Counted from the stretch's first letter, positions 1-8,497 are shown. The stretch: 64,000 bases of DNA from Mangrovimonas cancribranchiae (GCF_037126245.1 NZ_CP136925.1:186001-250000), one strand, 5' to 3'. The notes: generated by a model not told the origin, from the sequence alone. Numbers and translations: made by a program.

Positions 1-851
1 TATACAGAAGAGTAAAGAAAATTTACGACGATTTAACACTTTTAGAATCTACCTCGTTAACCAACAAAGCCATAACTACAGATATAGCTACACTTACCAA
101 AGAAATAGATAAGTACGCCAAGGATAAAAAACTAGAAATAGAAACCTTAAAAGTTAGAGAGGAGTATCGTAAAGAATTTCTTGGTAATGTGTCTCACGAG
201 TTAAAAACACCTTTGTTTACCGTACAAGGTTATCTGCTCACACTGCTTGATGGCGCTAAAGACGATAAGAAAATACTATCTAAATACTTAAGTCGTGCCA
301 ACAAAGGTGTAGAAAGATTAATATACATTGTTAAAGACTTGGATATGATTACCAAGTTGGAAGTTGGCGATTTAAGATTAAATATTGAAGTTTTTGATAT
401 TGTTGAGCTGGTGAAAAACGTATTTGAACTGCTTGAGATGAAAGCTGCCAAGAAAAAAATAACCTTGACTTTTGACATTGATTATGACAAACCTATCTAC
501 GTAAAAGCCGATAAAGAGCGTATTCAGCAAGTGCTTACAAATTTAGTGGTTAATTCTATTAAATACGGAAGAGAAAAAGGCACCACAGAAGTTAGTATAG
601 AAAATCTTATAAAAAATAAAGCCATTGTTAGGGTAACGGATAATGGCGAAGGTATTTCCAAAGAACATTTATCGCGAGTGTTTGAACGCTTTTATCGTGT
701 AGATAAAAGTGGCTCTAGAAAAGAAGGTGGTTCAGGATTAGGGTTGTCCATCGTAAAGCATATTATAGAAGCACACGACGAGAAAATATACATTGAAAGC
801 GAAGCCGACGTTGGTAGTGAATTTTCTTTTAGCCTAGAAAAGGCTGAATAA
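1..851 (+). CDS. Sensor histidine kinase, 5'-truncated by the window edge
   Basis: The reading frame is open from base 3, so the start lies outside the window; 282 residues are visible. A charged helical linker leads into the dimerization/phosphoacceptor helix with the H-box SHELKTP (His codon at 195-197). The ATPase domain follows, with N-box NLVVNSIKYG, G1 box DNGEGI, F-box ERFYRVD and G2 box GSGLGLSIVKH, so autophosphorylation and ATP-binding elements are all present. This is the membrane-associated HisKA/HATPase class typified by PhoR and VicK. The sensor part and partner regulator are probably just upstream and cannot be seen. The 3' end overlaps the convergent glycosyltransferase gene by 18 bp. 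A GTG inside the H-box is not the real start. Confidence 0.9.
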   Translation, partial: YRRVKKIYDDLTLLESTSLTNKAITTDIATLTKEIDKYAKDKKLEIETLKVREEYRKEFLGNVSHELKTPLFTVQGYLLTLLDGAKDDKKILSKYLSRANKGVERLIYIVKDLDMITKLEVGDLRLNIEVFDIVELVKNVFELLEMKAAKKKITLTFDIDYDKPIYVKADKERIQQVLTNLVVNSIKYGREKGTTEVSIENLIKNKAIVRVTDNGEGISKEHLSRVFERFYRVDKSGSRKEGGSGLGLSIVKHIIEAHDEKIYIESEADVGSEFSFSLEKAE

Positions 852-1886
852 CTTTTTATAATTCACTTCATAGTCAAAAGTGGTTAACCCTTGATAATCT
901 TTAACTCTTTCTAAAGCTTTAATAGTAAAATCATTTTGGTTACAATGTGGTACTAAACCATCATTATCAAGTTTTTTAGCTAAATACTCTTGTTCGGTTT
1001 GCCCTGGAGTAGGAATGAAAAAAGCCTTTTTGCATAGTTTAGCTAAATCCATAACGGTGGTGTAACCCGAACGAGAGATAACTAAATTGCTTCTATTTAT
1101 GGTGTCTTCAAGTTCGTTGCTAGTCATAAAGTTTACAATTGTGAGGCTACCAGAAACCTCTTTGGTTTGCGAGCGTTCTATTTTTCCTTTAATAAGAATA
1201 ACCTTGCCATTAAAGAATTTGAATTCATGTAATAGCTTTTCTTCTAAAAAACCACGTTGTGGTTCTGGACCAGAGAGTAAAATCATAACATCGTACCGAG
1301 GTTCTGAAAAGGTTTTTTTAAAGCGACTTAAAGGACCAATATATTTCGTTTTTATAATTAGGTTGTCTATATGGCCAAGTTTTCCGCTAAGATTTGGAGC
1401 ATTAAGATTGTCGGGCACCCAACATTCGTTAAACTTCTTAATAATTTTATGATGAATCTTAGTGCTAAACCATGTGGTTGTTCCGCTTAATACTTGCAGT
1501 TGATGTGTAATAAATACCGAAGGAATATGTTTGTTATACACGCCAAATCGGTTATCCGAAATAATACCATCAATCTTATAATCGGTAACTATTTTCGTAA
1601 GAGCTTTTTTTTCAGCTTTAAAAGTTTTTAGCATTTTAGGAGAATCTTTAATAAGCTTAAGTTTAAACAGACTTCCTTTTTTAGCGTAAGTAATATTATA
1701 GGACGGAATTTCAATATGCGTTAACTTAGGAAACTCCTTTTGTAATAACTGTAGTGCCACACCATCGCTAGCAATAACGGGTTCAAAGCCTTGAGACTCC
1801 AATGCATTAATAATAGGAATGCATCTTGTAGCGTGACCAAGACCCCAATTTAAAGGCGCAACTAAAATTCTTTTTTTCAACTTCAT
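834..1886 (-). CDS. Glycosyltransferase, MurG/UDP-glucuronosyltransferase-like (GT-B)
   Basis: A 350-residue protein. Its N-terminus, RILVAPLNWGLGHATRC, has the nucleotide-sugar GT-B Rossmann start with the GxGHATR loop seen in MurG-like and UGT-like enzymes. The C-terminal half contains VISRSGYTTVMDLAKLCKK and PTPGQTEQEYLAKKL, which match the GT28 C-terminal donor-binding motif (a Ser/Gly-rich loop followed by Q-E). It probably works at the cytoplasmic face of the membrane; the acceptor cannot be told from sequence. It is divergent from trmB, with a -7 box about 9 bp upstream of its ATG, and convergent with the histidine kinase. MurG itself is unlikely because the lipid-I-binding pattern is absent and no mur genes are nearby. 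Confidence 0.8.
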   Translation of the reverse strand: MKLKKRILVAPLNWGLGHATRCIPIINALESQGFEPVIASDGVALQLLQKEFPKLTHIEIPSYNITYAKKGSLFKLKLIKDSPKMLKTFKAEKKALTKIVTDYKIDGIISDNRFGVYNKHIPSVFITHQLQVLSGTTTWFSTKIHHKIIKKFNECWVPDNLNAPNLSGKLGHIDNLIIKTKYIGPLSRFKKTFSEPRYDVMILLSGPEPQRGFLEEKLLHEFKFFNGKVILIKGKIERSQTKEVSGSLTIVNFMTSNELEDTINRSNLVISRSGYTTVMDLAKLCKKAFFIPTPGQTEQEYLAKKLDNDGLVPHCNQNDFTIKALERVKDYQGLTTFDYEVNYKKLFSLF

Positions 1887-1894
1887 AAAAAAAG

Positions 1895-1927
1895 CAAATG
1901 TAATACTAATATGTTTCCTTAATTTTG
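1895..1927. promoter_or_regulatory. Divergent promoters for the glycosyltransferase and trmB
   Basis: Two exact matches to the Bacteroidota -7 consensus TAnnTTTG lie back to back. TACATTTG on the minus strand (1902 to 1895) faces the glycosyltransferase, and TAATTTTG on the plus strand (1920-1927) faces trmB. Both lie 8-18 bp from the start codons, which implies very short leaders. Confidence 0.55.
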
Positions 1928-1945
1928 CCTAAATATTAAATTACT

Positions 1946-2626
1946 GTGGGAAGCAAAAATAAACTAAAACGATTTAAGGAAAACGAGACCTTTAATAATG
2001 TTATTCAGCCAACTAGAGAAGAAATGGTTGAACATAAGTTTCCGTATAAAGGTAAGTGGAATAAAGATTTTTTCAAGAATAATAATCCACTCGTATTGGA
2101 ATTAGGTTGCGGAAAGGGTGAATATTCTGTTGGTTTGGCAAAAAAATATCCAAACAAAAACTTTATAGGAATCGATATTAAAGGTGCAAGATTTTGGCGT
2201 GGCGCAAAAACCGCTATAGAAGAAAATATACCTAATGTAGGGTTTTTACGTACCCAAATTGAACTTATAGAATATGCTTTTGATGTAAATGAAGTCGATG
2301 AAATCTGGATTACATTTCCCGATCCACAAATAAAATATAAGCGAACCAAACATAGAATGACGAATAAAGCTTTTCTAAAGCGTTATAAAACTATTTTAAA
2401 ACCAGATGGTGTAGTAAATCTTAAAACCGACAGCGAGTTTATGCATGGTTATACACTTGGTTTGTTACATGGTGCAGGGCACGAGGTTTTGTATGCCAAT
2501 CATGATGTTTATAAGTTAGGCGGAAGCCCAGAAGAAGTCACTGAAATTCAAACCTTTTACGAAAGCCAATATTTGGAACAAGACAAAGCAATTACGTATA
2601 TTAGGTTTAAAATAAACAACGTTTGA
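1946..2626 (+). CDS. trmB: tRNA (guanine-N7-)-methyltransferase
   Basis: A 226-residue class I SAM methyltransferase that makes m7G46 in the tRNA variable loop. It has the SAM loop LELGCGKGEYSVGLA, the acidic IGIDIKGARFWRGAK segment, and the TrmB signature ITFPDPQIKYKRTKHRM followed by LKTDSEFMHGY. Length is normal for the family. The start is GTG at 1946, because no ATG occurs before the conserved N-terminus. Its stop overlaps the TTG start of the LysE-type gene by 4 bp, so the two are probably translationally coupled. A -7 box ends 18 bp upstream. Confidence 0.95.
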   Translation: MGSKNKLKRFKENETFNNVIQPTREEMVEHKFPYKGKWNKDFFKNNNPLVLELGCGKGEYSVGLAKKYPNKNFIGIDIKGARFWRGAKTAIEENIPNVGFLRTQIELIEYAFDVNEVDEIWITFPDPQIKYKRTKHRMTNKAFLKRYKTILKPDGVVNLKTDSEFMHGYTLGLLHGAGHEVLYANHDVYKLGGSPEEVTEIQTFYESQYLEQDKAITYIRFKINNV

Positions 2627-3252
2627 ATTTAACCATTGTTTTTTTACTAGGTTTTGCAGCAACGTTTTTAGCAACACTTCCACCAGGTTTGTTAAATATG
2701 AATGCAGCGAAAATATCCATGAAAGATGGGCATGTAAGAGGCGTTATGTTTTCTTTAGGAGCCTGTTTAGTTGTCGTTTTTCAAGCACTAATAGCAACAG
2801 TATTTGCACGATATTTAAGTAACCACCCCGATGTTATCGATATTTTGCAACGTGTAGCCTTTGTTATTTTTGTGCTAGTTTCTGTATATTTTCTGTTTAT
2901 AGCGAAAAGCACCGATAAACCTAAAAAAGAAATTGAAGTTAAAAGTAAATCAAGTCGCTTTTTTCAAGGAGTGTTTTTATCGGCAATAAATGTATTTCCT
3001 GTACCTTTTCAGGCCTATATGGCCATTACCTTATCGTCTTTTGGATGGTTAAGTTTCGATAAAACTAGCATTGCTTCTTATGTTACTGGAGCAACAACAG
3101 GGGCTTTTGTTGTGCTGTATATTTATATGTTCTTTTTCGAGAAAATTAAAGGACGATCGTTTACATCACAAAAAAACATGAATTACCTTATTGGTGGTAT
3201 TACTGGCATTGTAGCTGTAATTACATTAATTAATATAATTAAAGAGGTGTAA
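2623..3252 (+). CDS. LysE/RhtB-type transporter
   Basis: A 209-residue integral membrane protein of the LysE translocator superfamily. The N-terminal helix has the ATFLATLPPGLLNMNAAK segment typical of LysE proteins (PPGxxN). Five or six hydrophobic helices and a charged loop around residues 95-110 follow. It probably exports amino acids or similar small molecules; the substrate cannot be told. The start is TTG at 2623, inside the trmB stop region, and the stop overlaps the next ATG (TAATG). It therefore belongs to one operon with trmB and the alkyltransferase-like gene. Confidence 0.8.
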   Translation: MNLTIVFLLGFAATFLATLPPGLLNMNAAKISMKDGHVRGVMFSLGACLVVVFQALIATVFARYLSNHPDVIDILQRVAFVIFVLVSVYFLFIAKSTDKPKKEIEVKSKSSRFFQGVFLSAINVFPVPFQAYMAITLSSFGWLSFDKTSIASYVTGATTGAFVVLYIYMFFFEKIKGRSFTSQKNMNYLIGGITGIVAVITLINIIKEV

Positions 3253-3578
3253 TGAAACCCGAAACACTTAACTTTTTCGATAAGGTTTATCAGGTTGCTC
3301 GGCAAATTCCCTATGGACGAGTAACTAGTTATGGTGCCATTGCAAAATATTTGGGCGCGCCACGAAGCGCAAGAATGGTGGGTTATGCTATGAATAACTC
3401 TTCGGGGAAAGATGTGCCAGCTCATCGTGTGGTAAATAGAAAAGGACTCCTAACTGGAAAACATCATTTCGATGGTACAAATCTGATGCAACAACTTTTG
3501 GAAAGTGAAGGGGTAACCGTAGTAAATAATCAGATTCAGGATTTTGAAAATTTGTTTTGGGATCCAGCTAGTTTGTAA
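3252..3578 (+). CDS. Alkyltransferase-like (ATL) DNA repair protein
   Basis: A 108-residue protein of the O6-alkylguanine-DNA alkyltransferase fold, reduced to the DNA-binding C-terminal domain. It keeps the wing-HTH pattern IPYGRVTSYGAIAKYLG and the Arg finger in SARMVGYAM (Arg41). The acceptor motif PCHRV is PAHRV, with Ala57 in place of the methyl-accepting cysteine, so it cannot repair alkylguanine directly. Cys-less ATL proteins (E. coli YbaZ, S. pombe Atl1) bind O6-alkylguanine and hand it to nucleotide excision repair, and the same role is likely here. The start overlaps the upstream stop by one base. Confidence 0.88.
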   Translation: MKPETLNFFDKVYQVARQIPYGRVTSYGAIAKYLGAPRSARMVGYAMNNSSGKDVPAHRVVNRKGLLTGKHHFDGTNLMQQLLESEGVTVVNNQIQDFENLFWDPASL

Positions 3579-3606
3579 CGGTATAATTTTTGAATTAATT
3601 TTAAAG

Positions 3607-4482
3607 ATGCATTTTTTTCGTATAATTTTAGGAGTGATGCTTTTTTGTTGTTTAGGTTGTGGTAAAGCTATTCCTAAGCTTCCTAAAGCAGCTGTAGATA
3701 ATGAAGTTGATTCATTAATAACAATGGAGGTTTTTAATATGAATCCAATGAAGACTGTTGTCTATGATGTAAATATTAAAGATTCAATAAGTTTTGTGTT
3801 GCCAAAAAAGTATAATAAACTTAATTATACGAAAACCTATTCAACATTTAAAAACAAGGCTTACGACAGTTTAAGGGTGTTTGTAGATACTTCGAACAAA
3901 AACTTTCATTCTTCTGAAATTTCTATATTAGATATTCCGCCACCAATACAAGTAGTAGACTCTATATACAATAAAGAAATTGAAGATTACGACTACAAGT
4001 ATTACATAGATACTATTAGTGCTAGAAAACAAATAAAGAAAAGAAAACGAATTCATTACAGTTCTTATCCAGTATATATTTACAATTTTGCACATAGTAG
4101 CAGAAGAGTTCAAAGGCCGGTCGATGCCAATGATTTGTTTTTCATTTTAGAAGCAAAAAACAGTAATGGCGATTGGAAGCCTGTTGAATATCATAAACAA
4201 GCTTATTATGATTGTGCTTATAAACACAAAGACTATATGCTTGAACCACAAAAATTTATCGCATCTACCGTAAAAAGATATAAAGGAGCATATAAAACCA
4301 AGTTAAGAGTTAAGCTAGTATCATTTCAAAACACATTTTACTCAAATGTTTATGAAGGCTACATAAATTATAAGCAATTCGATTCAACTAAAGTCATGGA
4401 AAGTCTTAAGCGGTTTTCCTACAAAGGAGATTCTATTCTAAATAAAAAACTCAAAAGAAGTTTTCTAAACTTTGCAGAGTAA
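3607..4482 (+). CDS. Hypothetical lipoprotein
   Basis: A 291-residue protein whose N-terminus is a lipoprotein signal: basic/hydrophobic start, a VMLFCCLGC run, and Cys18 as the likely lipidated residue. An in-frame TTG at 3544 would start inside the upstream gene and put the signal in the interior, so ATG 3607 is preferred. The mature part is rich in Lys, Tyr and Ser with short predicted beta segments. I recognise no family. It lies 28 bp after the ATL gene and may be the last gene of that operon. Confidence 0.65.
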   Translation: MHFFRIILGVMLFCCLGCGKAIPKLPKAAVDNEVDSLITMEVFNMNPMKTVVYDVNIKDSISFVLPKKYNKLNYTKTYSTFKNKAYDSLRVFVDTSNKNFHSSEISILDIPPPIQVVDSIYNKEIEDYDYKYYIDTISARKQIKKRKRIHYSSYPVYIYNFAHSSRRVQRPVDANDLFFILEAKNSNGDWKPVEYHKQAYYDCAYKHKDYMLEPQKFIASTVKRYKGAYKTKLRVKLVSFQNTFYSNVYEGYINYKQFDSTKVMESLKRFSYKGDSILNKKLKRSFLNFAE

Positions 4483-4586
4483 TAGACAGAAAAAATTCAA
4501 GCATCAATCATTTCAATTAAACAGCTTCAAATTGTAAAGATTTCGCAGTATATTTGTAATCTTAGAACCAGTCTAAATTATTGATT

Positions 4587-5741
4587 TTGAAACTAAATAA
4601 ACAAGATATATTAAAAGCACTCGAAACCATAACCGCTCCTGGCGAAGGACAGAATATGGTGGAAAGTGAAGCTGTAACCAATGTCGTTACTTTTGGCGAT
4701 GAGGTTGTTGTAGATGTTACCATAAAAAACCCAAGTTTACAAGCCAAAAAGAAAACCGAAGTCGAAATCATGAAAGTCATTCACGACAAGGTTTACAAAA
4801 AAGCAAAAATAAAAGTAAACATAAAGGTTGATGCTCCTGCTAAACCTAAAAATGGTATGTCTGCAGGTAAGCAAGAAATAAAAGGAAAGCCTATTCCCGG
4901 AATTAAAAATATTGTAGCTGTAGCCTCTGGAAAAGGAGGTGTTGGTAAATCTACCGTAACAGCAAATTTAGGAGCCATGTTAGCTAAAATGGGCTTCAAA
5001 GTAGGTATATTAGATGCCGATATTTATGGGCCATCTATCCCTATTATGTATGATGTGGAAAATGAACGTCCATTATCAGTAAACGTAGGTGGGAAGTCTA
5101 AAATGAAGCCTGTCGAGAACTATGGTGTGAAAATATTATCCATAGGTTTCTTTACCAAACCAGATCAAGCTGTTATTTGGCGTGGACCTATGGCTGCAAA
5201 AGCATTAAACCAAATGATTTTCGATGCCGATTGGGGCGAGCTAGACTTTTTACTAATCGACTTACCACCAGGAACAGGCGATATTCACTTAAGCATTATG
5301 CAAGCTATGCCAATTACAGGTTCTGTTGTGGTTAGTACACCGCAGCAAGTAGCCCTAGCCGACGCTAGAAAAGGTGTAGCTATGTTCCAGCAGGATAGTA
5401 TTAACGTACCTGTTTTAGGTATTGTTGAAAATATGGCGTATTTCACACCAGAAGAATTACCAAACAATAAATATTATATTTTTGGTCAAGAAGGCGCAAA
5501 ACACCTATCCGAAGATTTAAAAGTCCCATTTTTAGGAGACATACCTTTAGTGCAAAGTATTCGTGAGGCAGGTGATGTTGGAAGACCAGCAGCTTTACAA
5601 ACAGCAACACCTTTAGAGCAAGCCTTTGAAGAATTAACCAAAAATGTTGTGCAAGAGGTTGTAAGACGTAACGATGCCTTACCACCAACAGAAGCAATTA
5701 AAATTACAACAATGGCCGGATGTTCGGCAGTTAAGAAATAA
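4587..5741 (+). CDS. Mrp/ApbC-type Fe-S cluster carrier ATPase
   Basis: A 384-residue protein with an N-terminal MIP18/DUF59 domain (about residues 1-85, DILKALETITAPGEGQNMV) and a Mrp/NBP35 P-loop ATPase domain. The ATPase has the deviant Walker A VASGKGGVGKSTVTANL, DADIYGPSIPIMY and LIDLPPGTGDIHLSIMQ. It is expected to assemble or transfer Fe-S clusters in the cytoplasm. The CxxC that most Mrp proteins carry after ENMSYF is missing here (ENMAYFTPEELPNNKYYIFG); the only late cysteine is in TMAGCSAVKK. TTG at 4587 gives the conserved MKLNKQDIL start, with TTG 4581 as the alternative; no ATG is available. It overlaps the NifU-like gene by one base. Confidence 0.88.
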   Translation: MKLNKQDILKALETITAPGEGQNMVESEAVTNVVTFGDEVVVDVTIKNPSLQAKKKTEVEIMKVIHDKVYKKAKIKVNIKVDAPAKPKNGMSAGKQEIKGKPIPGIKNIVAVASGKGGVGKSTVTANLGAMLAKMGFKVGILDADIYGPSIPIMYDVENERPLSVNVGGKSKMKPVENYGVKILSIGFFTKPDQAVIWRGPMAAKALNQMIFDADWGELDFLLIDLPPGTGDIHLSIMQAMPITGSVVVSTPQQVALADARKGVAMFQQDSINVPVLGIVENMAYFTPEELPNNKYYIFGQEGAKHLSEDLKVPFLGDIPLVQSIREAGDVGRPAALQTATPLEQAFEELTKNVVQEVVRRNDALPPTEAIKITTMAGCSAVKK

Positions 5742-5986
5742 TGATGACACAAGAAGAATTAAAAAAGAATGTGGAAAAAGCATTGGAAGAAATTCGCCCG
5801 TTTTTACAAAGCGATGGCGGTAACATCTCCTTACTTTCCATAGAAGATGGAACTTTAGTAAAAGTTCAACTAGAAGGTGCTTGCACCAATTGTAGTGTTA
5901 ATCAAATGACGTTAAAGTCTGGTGTAGAAATGACCATAAAAAAATATGCGCCACAAATAGAACAAGTCATTAACGTAGTAGCTTAA
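5741..5986 (+). CDS. NifU-like (NifU C-terminal domain) Fe-S scaffold
   Basis: An 81-residue stand-alone NifU C-terminal domain (Nfu type). The motif GACTNCSVNQMTLKSGVE carries the CxxC that binds a 4Fe-4S cluster at the dimer interface. It is preceded by EEIRPFLQSDGGNISL, the family's N-terminal helix and DGG turn. The TAATG overlap with the Mrp-type gene suggests coupled translation and a joint role in Fe-S assembly. It may supply the CxxC that the neighbouring Mrp lacks; that part is inference. Confidence 0.93.
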   Translation: MMTQEELKKNVEKALEEIRPFLQSDGGNISLLSIEDGTLVKVQLEGACTNCSVNQMTLKSGVEMTIKKYAPQIEQVINVVA

Positions 5987-6014
5987 TGTGTTAATAACAA
6001 GGTTTCTATAACAT

Positions 6015-6041
6015 TTCCTGCTTTATGCAGGAATCTTTTTT
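6015..6041 (+). terminator. Rho-independent terminator after the Mrp/NifU pair
   Basis: Stem TTCCTGC / GCAGGAA with loop TTTAT, followed by TCTTTTTT. It lies 29 bp after the NifU-like stop codon. Confidence 0.75.
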
Positions 6042-6057
6042 GTAATATTTTGAAGAA

Positions 6058-6106
6058 TGATAATTGTCATAGAATTTCCACTCGAAACACATGACATTTG
6101 TGTCAT
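6058..6106. promoter_or_regulatory. Two inverted repeats upstream of the ferredoxin reductase operon
   Basis: ATGACA-TTTG-TGTCAT (6091-6106) is a perfect 6-bp inverted repeat 29 bp before the reductase ATG. A second, imperfect repeat, ATGATAATTGTCAT, starts at 6058. They look like sites for a dimeric regulator; which one is unknown. Confidence 0.4.
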
Positions 6107-6134
6107 ATAAAGTAAACTTTTTCAGAAGAAGAAT

Positions 6135-7196
6135 ATGATTAAGACCGATATTTTAATTATTGGCGCTGGCCCAACAGGATTATTTACTGTTTTTGAAGCT
6201 GGGTTATTAAAGCTAAAGTGCCATCTTATAGATGCCTTACCACAACCAGGCGGGCAATGCTCAGAGATTTATCCAAAAAAACCTATTTACGACATACCAG
6301 CTTATCCAGAAATTTTAGCCGGCGATTTAACCGAAAGACTTTTAGAACAAGGAAAACAGTTTGAGCCAGGATTTACCCTAGGCGAACGAGCCGAAACCAT
6401 TGAAAAACAAGACGATGGAACCTTTATTGTGACGACTAATAAGGGAACCAAGCATCACGCGCCAGTAGTTGCTATTGCTGGTGGGTTGGGTAGTTTCGAG
6501 CCTAGAAAGCCTAAAATTCATAACATTCATTTGTATGAAGATACTGGTGTAGAATACATGATTAAAGACCCAGAAATTTACCGCGATAAAAAAGTGGTTA
6601 TTGCTGGTGGTGGCGATTCAGCTTTAGACTGGAGTATTTTTTTAACAGATGTTGCCAAAGAAGTAACGCTTATTCATAGAAGAAATGAGTTTCGAGGAGC
6701 TTTAGATTCGGTAGAGAAAGTGCAAGAGTTAAAGAACCAAGGGAAAATCAACTTAATAACTCCTGCAGAAGTTGTAGGTATTTTAGGGGAAGATCATGTT
6801 ACAGGAGTTGTTGTTGAACAAGCACAACATATTAAAAACGAATTTGAAATAGAATGCGATCATTTTGTGCCATTATTTGGTTTGTCTCCAAAACTTGGTC
6901 CAATAGCAGATTGGGGATTAGAAATTGAAAAAAATGCCATTAAAGTAAATAATGCTTTAGATTATCAAACCAATATTCCAGGAATTTTTGCCATTGGCGA
7001 TGTAAATACCTATCCTGGAAAACTAAAGCTTATTCTTTGTGGTTTTCACGAAGCAACCTTAATGTGTCAAGCGGCTTATCAAATTATTAATCCAGGCAAA
7101 CGTTATGTGTTAAAATATACAACCGTTAGTGGTATTGATGGATTTGATGGTAGTAGAAAAGAAGCGCCAAAAGCTGTAGTAAAAGCAATAGAGTAA
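6135..7196 (+). CDS. Ferredoxin--NADP(+) reductase, thioredoxin-reductase-like type
   Basis: A 353-residue flavoprotein with an FAD-binding Rossmann motif at the N-terminus (DILIIGAGPTGLFTVFEAG) and a second NAD(P) motif VVIAGGGDSALDWSIFL followed by HRRNEFRGA, which suits NADPH. The C-terminal IFAIGDVNTYPGKLKLILCG matches the FAD-closing motif. There is no CxxC redox pair as in thioredoxin reductase. That places it with the FNR2 (YumC-type) ferredoxin-NADP reductases. The TAATG overlap with the next gene, a 2Fe-2S ferredoxin, gives the likely electron partner. Confidence 0.9.
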   Translation: MIKTDILIIGAGPTGLFTVFEAGLLKLKCHLIDALPQPGGQCSEIYPKKPIYDIPAYPEILAGDLTERLLEQGKQFEPGFTLGERAETIEKQDDGTFIVTTNKGTKHHAPVVAIAGGLGSFEPRKPKIHNIHLYEDTGVEYMIKDPEIYRDKKVVIAGGGDSALDWSIFLTDVAKEVTLIHRRNEFRGALDSVEKVQELKNQGKINLITPAEVVGILGEDHVTGVVVEQAQHIKNEFEIECDHFVPLFGLSPKLGPIADWGLEIEKNAIKVNNALDYQTNIPGIFAIGDVNTYPGKLKLILCGFHEATLMCQAAYQIINPGKRYVLKYTTVSGIDGFDGSRKEAPKAVVKAIE

Positions 7197-7531
7197 TGGA
7201 AGAGCAAGATGTAAAAATTACAATTATAGATCGCGATGGCGTAACACACGAAATTGATGCGCCAACTGATATGGCCATGAACTTAATGGAAGTAGTTCGT
7301 AGTTACGAATTAGCTCCTGAAGGTACTATTGGTATTTGTGGCGGTATGGCCATGTGTGCTTCATGTCAATGTTATGTGTTGTCTGATCACGAGCTACCAG
7401 AAATGCAAGATGATGAAGAAGCTATGCTTTCTGAAGCTTTTGATGTGCGAGATAATAGTAGATTAGGATGCCAAATTCAAATTACCCCAGAAATGGATGG
7501 CTTAAAAGTAGAATTGGCTCCAGAGAGTTAA
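7196..7531 (+). CDS. 2Fe-2S ferredoxin, adrenodoxin type
   Basis: A 111-residue ferredoxin. Cys48, Cys54 and Cys57 form the C-x5-C-x2-C cluster loop (ICGGMAMCASCQCYV), and the fourth ligand is in SRLGCQIQI near the C-terminus. The acidic helix PEMQDDEEAMLSEAFD matches the adrenodoxin interaction helix that docks to the reductase. It is encoded in one operon with the FNR (one-base overlap), so the pair forms a dedicated NADPH-to-ferredoxin chain. Clients might be Fe-S assembly, P450s or other oxidoreductases. Confidence 0.92.
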   Translation: MEEQDVKITIIDRDGVTHEIDAPTDMAMNLMEVVRSYELAPEGTIGICGGMAMCASCQCYVLSDHELPEMQDDEEAMLSEAFDVRDNSRLGCQIQITPEMDGLKVELAPES

Positions 7532-7534
7532 AAA

Positions 7535-8431
7535 TCACTCGGTTTTATAATCAATCAGCCTTTTAGGTCCTTCCAACAGTACGCGAACAATTTGTAGCGT
7601 GCCGTTGTCTGTGGTAGCAATTTGCCATTTTATTAAAGAAATCATTCCGTTTTCAACTTCAATGCCAGTAATGCTTCTAGGGTGAACACAGCTCCCATCG
7701 TTAAAAAAAGCAATGTCACCTGGTTCTGGAAAACGAGGACGATGAGTGTGCCCCACAACGGTGAGTAGGTTGTTGTTTTCAATAATCCACTTTTTAAGGC
7801 GTTTTTCAACTTTTATGAGTTCTTTGTAGTTTTTCGCTGGGCTTGTTGGGTCTGCAATACCCATAACGTTTAGGGGTTTCCAAAGTATTCTAACCAAAAA
7901 TCGACTCCACCGCCAAAAGGTATAGTTCCACCAATCGGCTTGATGGCCGTGTGCTAAGAAAAGCTCTTGTTTGGTTTCGATATGTTGTAACACTAAGGCT
8001 TCGTGGTATTTTATGTTGCAAAATAGGTCTTCATTTTCACCAGTTTTAGGATCGAAATAACTGTTGAGGTACTTGTCTACATATTTAGGGTCTTTATAAA
8101 CCATATCATGATTGCCCCAAACCATGTGCAATCTGCCTTCATCGTGGAATAATTTCAGCAAATCATACACGTTCTTGTGTGCAAATAATAAGGATTCGAA
8201 AGTTAGGTTTTCCCAAAGCTCGTCGCCATCTCCCAATTCACAGTATTGAAAGCCTTCTACGAAATAATGTTTTAATGCGTGAAAATAAATATTGCGATTG
8301 TTAGCAAAATCATCTGCAAAACTATTGTCGCCACGATGACAGTCACTAAAAAAGACAAACTTAGAACTGTCGTCAAAAGGAATTCTTTTGGCATTCTTAT
8401 AAGCGCGATCTAATCTTGTTTTGGAAGACAT
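7535..8431 (-). CDS. Calcineurin-like metallophosphoesterase
   Basis: A 298-residue protein with the full set of dinuclear metal motifs: SDCHRGDN (Asp30 and His32), GDGDELWE, WGNHDMVY, LAHGHQADWW and VVGHTHRP. No signal peptide is visible, so it is probably cytoplasmic. The arrangement resembles LpxH-like enzymes, but I cannot assign the substrate. It is convergent with the ferredoxin gene (3 bp apart). Confidence 0.85.
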   Translation of the reverse strand: MSSKTRLDRAYKNAKRIPFDDSSKFVFFSDCHRGDNSFADDFANNRNIYFHALKHYFVEGFQYCELGDGDELWENLTFESLLFAHKNVYDLLKLFHDEGRLHMVWGNHDMVYKDPKYVDKYLNSYFDPKTGENEDLFCNIKYHEALVLQHIETKQELFLAHGHQADWWNYTFWRWSRFLVRILWKPLNVMGIADPTSPAKNYKELIKVEKRLKKWIIENNNLLTVVGHTHRPRFPEPGDIAFFNDGSCVHPRSITGIEVENGMISLIKWQIATTDNGTLQIVRVLLEGPKRLIDYKTE

Positions 8432-8451
8432 ACTGTAAATATCAACAAAAA

Positions 8452-8473
8452 AAGCGAGTTATAAAACCCGCTT
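8452..8473 (-). terminator. Terminator after glutaryl-CoA dehydrogenase
   Basis: On the minus strand the stem AGCGGGT / ACTCGCT (one G-T pair) is followed by a run of T at 8452-8446. It lies 25 bp past the gcdH stop. Confidence 0.65.
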
Positions 8474-8497
8474 ATTTGTATTGAAAAACAATCTTTT

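Noticed and set aside
3544-3606. Extended start of the lipoprotein at 3607
   Set aside because: It would start inside the ATL gene and bury the lipoprotein signal; ATG 3607 fits better.
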